Part shown: positions 36,389 through 44,802 of the stretch, one piece after another | How positions within the stretch are numbered: position 1 is the stretch's first letter | Layout: the number at the start of each line of letters is the position of its first letter | NCBI RefSeq assembly: GCF_010092445.1 | Contig: NZ_CP048031.1 | Coordinates: forward strand, 2,356,001-2,420,000 | Origin: Shewanella sp. Arc9-LZ | Lineage (GTDB): Bacteria > Pseudomonadota > Gammaproteobacteria > Enterobacterales > Shewanellaceae | Direction: 5' to 3' | DNA: 64,000 nucleotides | Notes under the pieces: model-generated | Databases searched by the model: none | What the model was told of the DNA's origin: nothing | The model's input: only the letters and a program-made list of their open reading frames with translations | Position numbers and translations under genes: made by a program

Positions 36389-36415
36389 TCACTATAAATT
36401 AACAGAGAGATAAAA

Positions 36416-36907
36416 ATGAATAATAGCCCTTTAACAATACTCATAACCACCGGGATATTACTGATGTCCGCAGGACAAAGCTCATTGAGCTTCGCCCATG
36501 GTGATGAAACTCACCCTATAGAACAAAAAGCGTTTATCGGTGTTGATTCCGCCGCGGGTAATGTTGTCAAACAATTTCATGCTGCATTACAAACGGGCAA
36601 TGAGGCTATTGTCAGGCAGTCATTAGCAGCCAATGTGCAAATTTATGAAGGTGGAAAAGTAGAACGTTCACTTACGGATTATGCCAATCATCACATGCTT
36701 GCAGATATGGCCTACTTAAAAGGGTTAACCATAACGCCAAAAGAACACCAAATAACGATTACAGGTGACATTGCTATTTCAACGTCAATAAGTCACGCCC
36801 AAGGTGAATATAAAGGTAAAAGTATTGACTCAATGACCATGGAAACGCTTGTGTTAATTAAACAAGCGGATGGTCATTGGAAAATAACCCACGTGCACTG
36901 GTCGTAA
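36416..36907 (+). CDS. NTF2-like (SnoaL/DUF4440-type) exported protein
   Basis: 163 residues with a signal peptide (TILITTGILLMSAGQSSLSFA) and a single cone-like NTF2 domain: VKQFHAALQTGNEAIVRQSLAANVQIYEGG at the start and TMETLVLIKQADGHWKITHVHWS at the end. Similar proteins follow copper genes in other bacteria, but no enzymatic role can be stated. Begins 27 bases after copD and ends the cop cluster. Confidence 0.82.
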   Translation: MNNSPLTILITTGILLMSAGQSSLSFAHGDETHPIEQKAFIGVDSAAGNVVKQFHAALQTGNEAIVRQSLAANVQIYEGGKVERSLTDYANHHMLADMAYLKGLTITPKEHQITITGDIAISTSISHAQGEYKGKSIDSMTMETLVLIKQADGHWKITHVHWS

Positions 36908-37366
36908 ACATAACAAGTTCATTATGTAGATAAAGGATTATCTCGAGCCACTTTGTAGGTGCTCCCAAGAAAACCACAAAGACTCATATCATGTAATAAC
37001 ATGATATTTTATGGAAAAGGATTTCCTCTTTTTTAAGTCAATCCATTCACCATCCTTCATCGTTTTGTTTAATCCTCGCACGCCTTATGACAGGTAAAAT
37101 ACTTCTCATCATAAATAATGTCACGCGTCACAAAACTCAAACCAGAATCGAAATTATTATTGGCATATGCTAATAATAAGAGTATATATTGCATATGCCA
37201 ATTACTATTATTCGATTAATTTAAGCGGATAATGCCAAGCCTCCAAAAATAAACGAACATTCTAGGACGCTCTCGGCAAAAGCTGTTTTAAGCCCAGTGG
37301 CATGTCGATAAACCAAGTTGGAACAACTGCGTTTAATCGATTTGTTAAAAATGCACATGAGGAGAC
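36908..37366. other. Intergenic region between the cop cluster and the NifX-like gene
   Basis: 459 bases without a gene. It holds ATATCATG/CATGATAT arms around six bases (36989-37010) and the larger inverted repeat at 37159-37202. Confidence 0.6.
37159..37202. promoter_or_regulatory. Spaced 12-bp inverted repeat, possible operator
   Basis: ATTGGCATATGC at 37159-37170 and its exact complement at 37191-37202 are separated by 20 A+T-rich bases. Each arm contains the palindrome GCATATGC. The layout fits two dimer sites upstream of the NifX-like gene; the regulator is unknown. Confidence 0.5.
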
Positions 37367-37369
37367 ATG

Positions 37370-37942
37370 ATGATTACTGCCATACCTATGAAAGACCAAC
37401 ATATTGCCAACCACTTTAGCCGTGCCGATGAGATGCTATTCATTGATGAGCAAGGCCAAGTAAAAGGGCGCTTTGCCAACCCAGCATTAACAGAAGGATG
37501 TGAGGGTAAGCAACAATTAGTCAGTATGATACTGGCAAATGGAGCGGATCGCGTCATCGTGCGCAACATTGGCCAACAGCTTTTATCTAAGTTATTAAGC
37601 CAACAATTGAGTGTATTTCACGCAAAAAATGGTCGTACTGCAATAGAGTATTTTGCCAGTAGTCATTTAGCGGACTGTGAGCCATTTACCGAGGCAAGTC
37701 AGGGGCGACCATCCATCAATAATATTGCTAAGAAAGCCACTGGTGGTTGCTGTAACCATGAGCATAAACATAAACATAACCATGACCATGATTATCAACA
37801 CGCTCATGGTGAAGAAGACTGCCATAACCAATCTGACTCGGGGACACATAAACGTTGCTGCGAGTCTAAATCTGAATTGGCGAATGAAACCACAACAATG
37901 AAACGTTGCTGCAATAAAAAACATTCACTAATTGCTCATTAA
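37370..37942 (+). CDS. NifB/NifX-like protein with His/Cys-rich tail
   Basis: 190 residues. The first ~110 residues form a dinitrogenase iron-molybdenum-cofactor-binding-type fold (ITAIPMKDQHIANHFSRADEMLFID, GADRVIVRNIGQQLLSKLL). From about 120 on is a metal-binding tail: GGCCNHEHKHKHNHDHD, then EEDCHNQ, KRCCESK and KRCCNKKH. No nif genes are near. GAGGAG lies five bases before the ATG at 37370. It is convergent with the FisR-type regulator. Possible roles are Cu, Ni or Zn binding or Fe-S/sulfur handling; all are inference. Confidence 0.75.
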   Translation: MITAIPMKDQHIANHFSRADEMLFIDEQGQVKGRFANPALTEGCEGKQQLVSMILANGADRVIVRNIGQQLLSKLLSQQLSVFHAKNGRTAIEYFASSHLADCEPFTEASQGRPSINNIAKKATGGCCNHEHKHKHNHDHDYQHAHGEEDCHNQSDSGTHKRCCESKSELANETTTMKRCCNKKHSLIAH

Positions 37943-37979
37943 TGATCGCTAGGGGTGTTTTATCACAGCGCTGTGGTGG

Positions 37980-39296
37980 CTAGTTAAGCTTTAAACCATA
38001 GCGTTGTAATTTTCGATATAAGGTACGCACACTGATATTAAGCGTTATCGCTAGTTCGGCTGGCGATCCTGCATATTGCTCACATACCTGCGAAAGATAC
38101 GCACATTCCATGTCATCTAACGTCATCAGTTCGGTGTTAAGTTTTACGGCAATTGTTTCATCCTTAGATGTGTGGTTAGGTTGAACGCTTTCAGGTAAAT
38201 CACTGCTGTGTATAACATCCTCATTGGCGATAAGTGCCGATTGCTCAATAATATTTTTCAATTCGCGAATATTTCCCGGAAATGCATAACGACCCAAAAG
38301 AGTTAATGCATTGCTCGAAAACTTTTTATGTTTGTAATCAGAATATTTTATAAAGTGATTCACCAGCGTCGGAATGTCATCATAACGCTCACGTAACGAC
38401 GGTAAGTAAATCGGAAATCCTGCAATGCGGTAATACAGGTCGCGCCTAAATTCACCTTTTTCAACCAAATCGAGTAAATTCTTATGGCTGGCACTGACTA
38501 GCCTAAAGTCAGAACGTTTCTGTTTTAATCCGCCGACGGCACGATAACACTGGGTTTCAAGTAACCTAAGTAACTTTACTTGCATGTTCATCGGTACATC
38601 ACCAATTTCATCAAAAAACACCGTTCCACCGTGCGCTATTTCAATCAAGCCTTTTTTGCTGCTTGTCGCCCCTGTAAATGCACCTTTTTCATAGCCAAAT
38701 AATTCACTTTCGAACAGATTTTCACTTAGCCCAGTGCATTCAATCACCACAAACGGTTTATCATTTCGGTTGCTGGCCTGATGTACCGCTTTAGCAACTA
38801 ACTCTTTGCCTGAACCAGTTTCACCTTGTAACAGAACCGCGATATTGGATTGAGAGGCTCGATTAATCCTGTTGAGCATCTGCTTAAATGGCGCCGATTG
38901 ACCGATCATGGTGCCTTTTTTTGATTCTGTCGATGCGTAATCTATGGCATCTAAAATCTCTAGATACCCCAATACCATGCCACTATTATCTTTTATAGGT
39001 TTCATTAAAATGTCGCAGTAAGACTTACCTTGCACCATGCTGTGAATATGTACGGCACTGGCAGCTCGGTTAGTACTCTGGCATTGTAATAACGGGCATT
39101 CCTCACCGTGTTTATCGCAAGGTTGGTCACTATTATGAGAGATTTGATGGCATTTACTTTGGCCTAAAATAACGTCGTCATCATAGGTTTCGATATAGGC
39201 TTGATTAACCGCATGGATCACATAATCGGGAGTAATAAAAATCGCCGGTTTATCAATAGCGTTTATCATAGATTGTACAACGGTGGTGTTATTCAT
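37980..39296 (-). CDS. Sigma54-dependent regulator, FisR-like sulfane-sulfur sensor
   Basis: 438 residues. An N-terminal PAS-like sensor domain (1-120) carries Cys49, Cys60, Cys67 and Cys72. The spacings 49-60-67 (11 and 7) equal those of Cys53-64-71 in FisR, the persulfide sensor of Cupriavidus (recalled). An AAA+ domain follows with GETGSGKE, the sigma54-contact ESELFGYEKGAFTGA, Walker B GGTVFFDEIGD and RELKN. The C-terminus is a Fis-type HTH (ITLNISVRTLYRKLQRYGL). It lies next to persulfide dioxygenase-like, rhodanese and haem-protein genes, so it probably controls sulfide/persulfide detoxification. Confidence 0.85.
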   Translation of the reverse strand: MNNTTVVQSMINAIDKPAIFITPDYVIHAVNQAYIETYDDDVILGQSKCHQISHNSDQPCDKHGEECPLLQCQSTNRAASAVHIHSMVQGKSYCDILMKPIKDNSGMVLGYLEILDAIDYASTESKKGTMIGQSAPFKQMLNRINRASQSNIAVLLQGETGSGKELVAKAVHQASNRNDKPFVVIECTGLSENLFESELFGYEKGAFTGATSSKKGLIEIAHGGTVFFDEIGDVPMNMQVKLLRLLETQCYRAVGGLKQKRSDFRLVSASHKNLLDLVEKGEFRRDLYYRIAGFPIYLPSLRERYDDIPTLVNHFIKYSDYKHKKFSSNALTLLGRYAFPGNIRELKNIIEQSALIANEDVIHSSDLPESVQPNHTSKDETIAVKLNTELMTLDDMECAYLSQVCEQYAGSPAELAITLNISVRTLYRKLQRYGLKLN

Positions 39297-39340
39297 TGAT
39301 TACTCTCGCTTGCGATTCATATTAATCGGCCAACCTTTAT

Positions 39341-39401
39341 AATGACATTAATAGCACGATAAATGTCATTACGATGTCATATTTGTCACTCATTTGTCAC
39401 T
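39341..39401. promoter_or_regulatory. Candidate activator-binding sites between fisR-like and DUF3365 genes
   Basis: AATGACAT (39341-39348) and ATGTCATT (39363-39370) form an inverted repeat; ATGTCAT recurs at 39374 and TTGTCACTC twice. The motif GTCATATTTGTC (39376-39387) has a near-identical partner, GTCATTTTTGTC, on the minus strand at 44533-44544. The block lies 85-145 bases upstream of a -24/-12 site, the usual place for sigma54 enhancers. Confidence 0.55.
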
Positions 39402-39484
39402 CAACAACCTAGCATGGGCATCCTGTCAATTTCAACAATGTTTAAGCTAATGATTTTAAGCGATTAAACCTAACTAGTGTGATA

Positions 39485-39500
39485 TGGCACAAGCTTTGTA
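39485..39500 (+). promoter_or_regulatory. Candidate sigma54 (-24/-12) promoter
   Basis: TGGCACAAGCTTTGTA matches TGGCAC-N5-TTGCW except for T in place of C at -12. It lies ~120 bases ahead of the DUF3365 gene, with putative enhancer sites upstream. Confidence 0.5.
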
Positions 39501-39553
39501 TCGATTGTGTTATATCGCTTACGACCGAACGGTGCCCTGGCAGTAGTGAACCC

Positions 39554-39619
39554 ATGTACGAAAATTATGCCCTGAAGTTAATGGGAATGACCCGACTTGA
39601 AGACGAGGATGACAAATAA
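39554..39619 (+). CDS. Possible 21-codon leader ORF coupled to the DUF3365 gene
   Basis: ATG at 39554 encodes MYENYALKLMGMTRLEDEDD and one further Lys, and its TAA overlaps the ATG of the next gene (TAATG). No clear ribosome site precedes it. The last codons (GAGGAT) hold the ribosome site of the downstream gene, so translation of the leader could affect it. Coding status is uncertain. Confidence 0.3.
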   Translation: MYENYALKLMGMTRLEDEDDK

Positions 39620-40263
39620 TGAAATTAACATCAAAGCACAAAAAAACGGTTTTAAATGCACGTAACATCAGTGCGTTATTAGTGATTGCTGGCATGAGTA
39701 GCCTTTGCCATGCTGAATCACTAACGGAACAGCAGGTGCTTGAACAACAGGCCAATCAACGCATTGCCGATTTTAGCCAAGCGTTAAAAGGTCAGTTACA
39801 GGCCGCAATTAAACAAGGTGGCTTAATCAATGCGGTGTCGGTGTGTAAATCGGTTGCACCTACCATTGCCGCTGAAAACTCGAAAGATGGCTGGACACTG
39901 ACTCGAACCAGTTTACGTGTGCGTAATTCAGACAATACGCCAGATGAATGGGAGTTATCGCAATTACAACAATTTGAGCTGGTGAATGCCTCAGGACAAC
40001 AACCTGCAGATAAGCCAATCGTGGCGAGTGAGTTTATCGTCAATGATGGCAACACTCAGTTTCGTTATATGAAGGCCATACCAGCGCAACAATTATGTTT
40101 AGGTTGCCATGGCAGTAATATTGAACCGGAAATGAGTGCATTGCTGAGCAAAACCTATCCAGATGATAAAGCGGTTAACTTTGCCCTTGGTGATATTCGT
40201 GGCGCATTTTCACTGAAAAAGGATATCAAAACATCTACTCCATCGGTTACTGCTAAGCCATAG
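39619..40263 (+). CDS. DUF3365 (Tll0287-like) periplasmic haem protein
   Basis: 214 residues with a signal peptide (NISALLVIAGMSSLCHA) and a DUF3365 domain carrying one c-type haem motif, CLGCH (Cys160-His164), near the C-terminal GDIRGAFSL. Such domains act as single-haem redox sensors or electron carriers. It is divergent from the FisR-like gene, behind a possible -24/-12 promoter, so it is probably part of the same sulfur response. Confidence 0.85.
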   Translation: MKLTSKHKKTVLNARNISALLVIAGMSSLCHAESLTEQQVLEQQANQRIADFSQALKGQLQAAIKQGGLINAVSVCKSVAPTIAAENSKDGWTLTRTSLRVRNSDNTPDEWELSQLQQFELVNASGQQPADKPIVASEFIVNDGNTQFRYMKAIPAQQLCLGCHGSNIEPEMSALLSKTYPDDKAVNFALGDIRGAFSLKKDIKTSTPSVTAKP

Positions 40264-40318
40264 TCGAAAGCAATAGCCGAAAGCCAAAGTCGAAAAAGTA
40301 ATTAACAAACTACCACGG

Positions 40319-40347
40319 GAATAGGGCTTTATCATTAAGCCTTATTC
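40319..40347 (+). terminator. Hairpin after the DUF3365 gene
   Basis: GAATAGGGCTTTA pairs with TAAGCCTTATTC (one mismatch/GT) around a short loop, 56 bases past the stop. The T run is short, so efficiency is doubtful. Confidence 0.5.
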
Positions 40348-40552
40348 TTCGGATCGTAAATCAAATAATGCTTATTAATTCGCTGTTTGTTGCGACTTAA
40401 TCCGCAGTTTACATTGATGGTTTAATTTAACATCATGCTGTAGTGATTAACCCTCCTCAGTCATTGACTCAATGATGTTGAGAATATTACCAATATTAAT
40501 CTGAGGCTTTATCTAACAAATACCAGTGTATTGTGTTGGGAGTTAATGTGTC

Positions 40553-41419
40553 ATGAGTAGAATTCGAATCGATCCTTTTTATCATCAAGCTAGCCATACT
40601 CTTACGTATGTGGTGACCGATATTGCTACCCGTCAATGTGCGATTATTGATCCTGTTTTAGATTTTGACATGGCGTCTGGCACCATAAGCACGAGTTTTG
40701 CTGATAGCATCATTGAGCATATCGATGAACATGGATTTGAAGTTGAATGGATTTTAGAAACCCATGCCCACAGCGACCATATTTCTGCGGCCTGTTATAT
40801 CAAGAAAAAACGCGGAGGGATGACCGGAATTGGCGAGCACATCACCAAAGTTCAACATACCTTTAAGCGATTACTGAATCTTGATGATAGTTTTAAATGT
40901 AATGGCGAACAATTTGAACAATTATTTGTGGATGAAGAACTCATTAAACTGGGTCATTTAGATATTCACATTATGCATACACCGGGTCATACACCAACCT
41001 GCGTCAGTTATCTCATTGAAGATGTTGTGTTTGTAGGCGACACCTTGTCAACGCCAGAATTAGGTACCGTTAATACTGACTTCCCCAATAGCAGCGCAAT
41101 AACCTTGTACCATTCAATTCAGCGAATATTGGCATTACCTAATTGCACTCGGGTGTTTGTTGGCCATGATCCACATGCACAGAAACGTACAGATAATGGG
41201 TTAGAAACATCGGTGATTGCGCAAAAACGCTATAACAGTGTGGTAGGGGGGAATGTCACCCTAGCAGAGTTTATTAAACGGCATCAACAACGCCATATTG
41301 GCCCTGACATACAGCAACTATTATTAGCCGCCATTCAAATGAATATTCGTGCGGGTAACATGCCATTAGCTGACGGTAAGGGTAACTACTACCTTAAAAT
41401 ACCGCTAAATCGGCTCTAA
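40553..41419 (+). CDS. MBL-fold hydrolase, persulfide-dioxygenase-like (paralogue 1)
   Basis: 288 residues of the metallo-beta-lactamase fold. THAHSDHISAACYIK contains the HxHxDH metal motif, MHTPGHTPTCVSYL and FVGDTLSTPELGTVNTDFPN follow, and VFVGHDPHAQKR holds the later ligands. The opening YHQASHTLTYVVTDIATRQCAIIDPVLDFD is typical of ETHE1/Blh-type proteins, which oxidise glutathione persulfide to sulfite. It is a paralogue of the gene at 42728-43597. Here FVGHDPHA replaces the usual CHDYP, so its activity may differ. Confidence 0.85.
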   Translation: MSRIRIDPFYHQASHTLTYVVTDIATRQCAIIDPVLDFDMASGTISTSFADSIIEHIDEHGFEVEWILETHAHSDHISAACYIKKKRGGMTGIGEHITKVQHTFKRLLNLDDSFKCNGEQFEQLFVDEELIKLGHLDIHIMHTPGHTPTCVSYLIEDVVFVGDTLSTPELGTVNTDFPNSSAITLYHSIQRILALPNCTRVFVGHDPHAQKRTDNGLETSVIAQKRYNSVVGGNVTLAEFIKRHQQRHIGPDIQQLLLAAIQMNIRAGNMPLADGKGNYYLKIPLNRL

Positions 41420-41504
41420 AAATGAATACACAATCAACCATTAACACAATCAACCATTAGCACGGTTAGCCATTAACAGCATCTGCCATCAGTAAAAAAT
41501 AAGC

Positions 41505-41530
41505 CATGAGCCACATAATGTTGGCTCATG
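41505..41530 (-). terminator. Terminator of the sulfur operon
   Basis: CATGAGCCA and TGGCTCATG pair perfectly around eight bases, ten bases past the rhodanese stop. On the minus strand a T-rich run (TTATTTTTTAC) follows. Confidence 0.7.
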
Positions 41531-41540
41531 TTTACGTAAT

Positions 41541-41945
41541 TTATATTTTATGAGGCACCAATGGAAAGCCATCTTGTTGCCATTGCATCATGCCACCGGC
41601 AACAGACAGAGGTTTGCTAAACCCCATATCCTGTAATGATGCTGCCGCCAGTGCAGAACGGCCACCGGTTCGACAAATAAGGTATATGTTTTTGTCAGCT
41701 AGTTCATTTAACGCCAATACCCACTCGCAGTGATGACTGACTAAAGGATGCTCATGTATTTTCATCTCTAATACTCCACGTGGAAAATTCACCGCACCTT
41801 CTATATGGCCCGTCGTAAACTCATCATGCTCACGAACATCGATGATGATCACATCAGGGTTAAGCATTGCCGTCAGTAATTCTTGGGTACTCACTTCAAT
41901 AATGTGGGTTTTAATCTCACTTATGTATTCCTGGGCAGTTTTCAT
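41541..41945 (-). CDS. Single-domain rhodanese
   Basis: 134 residues. A rhodanese domain with VIIIDVREHDEFTTGHIEGAVNFPRG and the active-site loop YLICRTGGRSA, Cys91 being the persulfide carrier. About 30 residues precede the domain. Fifteen bases after the TauE/SafE gene and last in the operon. It probably moves sulfane sulfur between persulfides and thiosulfate or protein acceptors. Confidence 0.9.
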   Translation of the reverse strand: MKTAQEYISEIKTHIIEVSTQELLTAMLNPDVIIIDVREHDEFTTGHIEGAVNFPRGVLEMKIHEHPLVSHHCEWVLALNELADKNIYLICRTGGRSALAAASLQDMGFSKPLSVAGGMMQWQQDGFPLVPHKI

Positions 41946-41960
41946 GTGTACCTCGTGATG

Positions 41961-42713
41961 TTAAATAATGGATTTAGTTAAAATGAATAGCGCCATTAGC
42001 ACTAAAAACACGGCAAATATTTTTTGTAAAATCGCTTTGGGTAAATATTGATTTATCCATTGGCCGGCAATACTGCCGACAAGTCCGCCTGCAATCATGA
42101 TGGCAATAATCGACCAATCGAACTCAAACCCTTTACTTGAAAGTAATGAGTAATATTTAGCAAAACCGACCAGTGAGTTCATTGAAATAATCAGTAAGCT
42201 GGTACCAATCGCCAACGACATTTCAATGCCGCCAAGTAACACCAGTGCAGGTACAATTAAGAAGCCACCACCCACACCCACAAAACCGGTGACAACCCCA
42301 ACCGCTAATCCTTGCGACAAGATTTTAGCGATATTTAGTTTGCCAGCTTGGTAGCGGCTAGATTGATTTCGCCACATCATCACCGCGCCAATGAGCATCA
42401 AAATGACAAACACAGTAAGTTGTATGTCACTGTTAAAGAAGCTGCTGAGCCATGCGCCTAAATAGGTGCCTACCATGCCAGGTAAACCAAATAAAAACAC
42501 ATGAGGCCAAGAGACTTTTTTATGCTTAATAAAGCCTATGCTGCTGATTAAACTGATAGCACCCACAATGCACAATGACGAAGCGATAGCTAATTGGGGT
42601 TGCATTCCAATAAGGTAAAGCAACACCGGAACAGTAAGGATGGATCCACCAGACCCTAATACACTCAGCACTAAACCAATTAATAATGCGCCAATGATTG
42701 CTTGTATCATCAT
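41961..42713 (-). CDS. TauE/SafE-family sulfite/sulfur-anion permease
   Basis: 250 residues with seven or eight transmembrane helices. The two related halves carry the family motifs GSGGSILTVPVLLYLIGMQPQLAIASSLCIV and GVGGGFLIVPALVLLGGIEMSLAIGTSLLII. Placement between the MBL dioxygenase-like and rhodanese genes suggests export of sulfite or another sulfur anion (inference). AAGAG lies six bases upstream of the first ATG. Confidence 0.9.
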   Translation of the reverse strand: MMIQAIIGALLIGLVLSVLGSGGSILTVPVLLYLIGMQPQLAIASSLCIVGAISLISSIGFIKHKKVSWPHVFLFGLPGMVGTYLGAWLSSFFNSDIQLTVFVILMLIGAVMMWRNQSSRYQAGKLNIAKILSQGLAVGVVTGFVGVGGGFLIVPALVLLGGIEMSLAIGTSLLIISMNSLVGFAKYYSLLSSKGFEFDWSIIAIMIAGGLVGSIAGQWINQYLPKAILQKIFAVFLVLMALFILTKSII

Positions 42714-42727
42714 GGTTACTCTTAAGT

Positions 42728-43597
42728 TTAAAGCTGGTTAATCGGGATTTTTAAATACACAGTGCCGTTGTTTTCAGCGTCTGGCATTTGGCCTGCGCGA
42801 ATATTGATTTGAATCGATGGCAATATCAGCCTAGGCATCGGCAATGTGGCGTCTCGTTGTTGACGAAGCGTCACAAAAGCAGATTTGGTAATAGTGTCAT
42901 TCACATGAATATTGTGTTGTTTCTGTTGGATGACTTGAGTTTTAAATTGATGCTCGCGCCCCTCTGTAGGGTAGTCATGACACACGTAGATATCTGTTGT
43001 ATCTGGGAGAGTAAATAATGCCTGAATGGAATCGTACAAAGTATTGGCATCCCCACCTGGGAAATCACATCTAGCGGTACCCACATCAGGCATAAAAATG
43101 GTGTCTCCAACAAAGGCGGCTTGATCATTCACAATGTAAGCAAGATCAGCCGGAGTGTGACCCGGTGTGTGCATAACACGAATGGTCATATTACCGACTT
43201 GTAACAGCTCATTATGTTTAAATAGATGGTCAAATTGGCTGCCGTTAGGCAAAAAACTAGCGTCTAGGTTAAATACCTTTTTAAAAGTCTGCTGGACTTT
43301 GGTGATGTGCTCGCCAATACCCATTTGGCCACCAATTTGGTCACGTAAATAACTGGCAGCAGATAAATGATCGGCATGAGCATGGGTTTCAAGTATCCAT
43401 TTGACGGTTAACGCTTGGCGTTCAATCCAATGTAAAACTCGATTGGCATTTCGTGTGCCTGTTCGACCTGATTTATAATCAAAGTCTAAAACCGGGTCAA
43501 TAATCACAGCAAACGATGTGGTATTATCAGCAACAACATAAGTGAATGTTTCACTGTCTTCATCTAAAAATTCATGGACACTAAAGGTTGAAATCAT
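42728..43597 (-). CDS. MBL-fold hydrolase, persulfide-dioxygenase-like (paralogue 2)
   Basis: 289 residues. VKWILETHAHADHLSAASYLRD gives the HxHxDH motif; MHTPGHTPADLAYIV, FVGDTIFMPDVGTARCDFPGGDA and IYVCHDYPTEGREHQFKT follow the persulfide dioxygenase/Blh pattern fully. The ATG at 43597 is preferred to the GTG just before it because AGGAG lies six bases upstream. Second gene of the peroxiredoxin-MBL-TauE-rhodanese operon; it probably oxidises persulfides to sulfite. Confidence 0.9.
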   Translation of the reverse strand: MISTFSVHEFLDEDSETFTYVVADNTTSFAVIIDPVLDFDYKSGRTGTRNANRVLHWIERQALTVKWILETHAHADHLSAASYLRDQIGGQMGIGEHITKVQQTFKKVFNLDASFLPNGSQFDHLFKHNELLQVGNMTIRVMHTPGHTPADLAYIVNDQAAFVGDTIFMPDVGTARCDFPGGDANTLYDSIQALFTLPDTTDIYVCHDYPTEGREHQFKTQVIQQKQHNIHVNDTITKSAFVTLRQQRDATLPMPRLILPSIQINIRAGQMPDAENNGTVYLKIPINQL

Positions 43598-43653
43598 CAC
43601 AAGCTCCTGTTAAATAGTGCACAGGGACTAAGCGTCCCAGTGCTTGCCACGGG

Positions 43654-44295
43654 TTAAAGCGACTTCTTACTAAAATACCAATCTACATAATCATAACCCT
43701 GGGATAATCGTGCTTTAGCGTCAGCAGTTGTTGCTGGTGGTGGCACAATAACGTCATCGCCAGGTTGCCAGTTTTCTGGGGTAGCAACGCCATTGGCATC
43801 ACTGGTTTGCAGTGCTTTTACTAATCGAACAAATTCATCTATAGAACGACCATTACTCATTGGGTAATACACCATGGCACGCAATACACCTTCGGGATCG
43901 ATAATAAAGGTTGCGCGAACGGCAGCTGTGTCACTCGCACCGGGTTGGATCATGCCGTAGGCTTTAGCCACTTCCATTGATAAGTCGGAAATAATCGGGA
44001 AGGTTATTTCAACGCCAAAGTTTTCTTCAATGTTACGTACCCAAGCGATATGGGAATGAACACTGTCGATGGATAAACCGAGTAACTCAGTATTAAGCTT
44101 GGCAAATTCTTCTGCACGTTGAGCAAACCCAATAAACTCAGTCGTACACACAGGGGTAAAATCCGCAGGATGGGAGAACAACACTAGCCACTTACCTTTA
44201 TAGTCAGTAAGTGAGCGCATGCCATGTGTTGTCTTGGTATTAAAGGCCGGAGCGGGTCGGTTTAATTGCGGAAAAGAAACAATAGAATCAGTCAT
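43654..44295 (-). CDS. 1-Cys peroxiredoxin (Prx6 type)
   Basis: 213 residues. The peroxidatic Cys50 lies in SHPADFTPVCTTEF, and it is the only cysteine in the protein, as expected for the 1-Cys class. The C-terminal dimerisation region NWQPGDDVIVPPP and the ending SQGYDYVDWYF are typical of the Prx6 group. Probably reduces peroxides or hydropersulfides. It leads the sulfur operon, with a -24/-12 promoter about 75 bases upstream. Confidence 0.93.
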   Translation of the reverse strand: MTDSIVSFPQLNRPAPAFNTKTTHGMRSLTDYKGKWLVLFSHPADFTPVCTTEFIGFAQRAEEFAKLNTELLGLSIDSVHSHIAWVRNIEENFGVEITFPIISDLSMEVAKAYGMIQPGASDTAAVRATFIIDPEGVLRAMVYYPMSNGRSIDEFVRLVKALQTSDANGVATPENWQPGDDVIVPPPATTADAKARLSQGYDYVDWYFSKKSL

Positions 44296-44370
44296 GTTAT
44301 TACTCCAAAAAAATGGTTAAGTTAATGCAACTCTAATCTGTAAAATAGATTGCAAACATACTTAGTAATA

Positions 44371-44386
44371 GCAATTGCTAGGCCAA
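44371..44386 (-). promoter_or_regulatory. Candidate sigma54 (-24/-12) promoter of the sulfur operon
   Basis: On the minus strand TTGGCCTAGCAATTGC gives GG-N10-GC with TGGC and TTGC blocks. It is about 75 bases upstream of the peroxiredoxin start. A GTCATTTTTGTC motif shared with the fisR-like upstream region lies about 150 bases further up. Confidence 0.6.
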
Positions 44387-44802
44387 TATCGGTTAGATGA
44401 TAGTAAATAACGTAAATGAAAATAAGTATCTGATTTTATTAATTAAAAATTTAGATGTGATTAGTTGTTAGATAATTTTTACATTAGCCACACAATAAGT
44501 TGTGTTTAACTAGTGTCATAAATGGCACAAAAGACAAAAATGACCACATTAATTGTCGCAATAGCAAAACCGATCAAGCGATACTGGTGTTAGCAGTAAG
44601 GTTTCTGAAGTGAGTAATTAACAAGTCTGTGCATAAAGCCGCATTATATGGATTAGAAATAGAACTGATTGCGGAACAAAAATTTATTTAACGATAGCAA
44701 TGTGAAGCGGGTCTTGATTATGCTTGTGAATCCTATACCGTAATATCATTTAGGTTTATATTTTCGTAATCAAATATATGACTTATAAAGAGTAATTCGT
44801 AA
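44387..44802. other. Divergent regulatory region, sulfur operon and LysR gene
   Basis: The whole peroxiredoxin-LysR gap (about 500 bases) contains no ORF. It includes TGTCATAAATGGCAC (44516-44530) and the 44533-44544 motif shared with 39376-39387, plausible activator sites. Confidence 0.5.

Noticed and set aside
36989..37010. ATATCATG/CATGATAT palindrome as a terminator of the cop cluster
   Set aside because: A+T-rich stem, about 80 bases past the stop and without a clear T run; mentioned only as structure in the intergenic entry.
37667..37924. 85-codon minus-strand hydrophobic ORF
   Set aside because: It is the shadow of the His/Cys-rich tail of the NifX-like gene, whose codons read as hydrophobic residues on the other strand.
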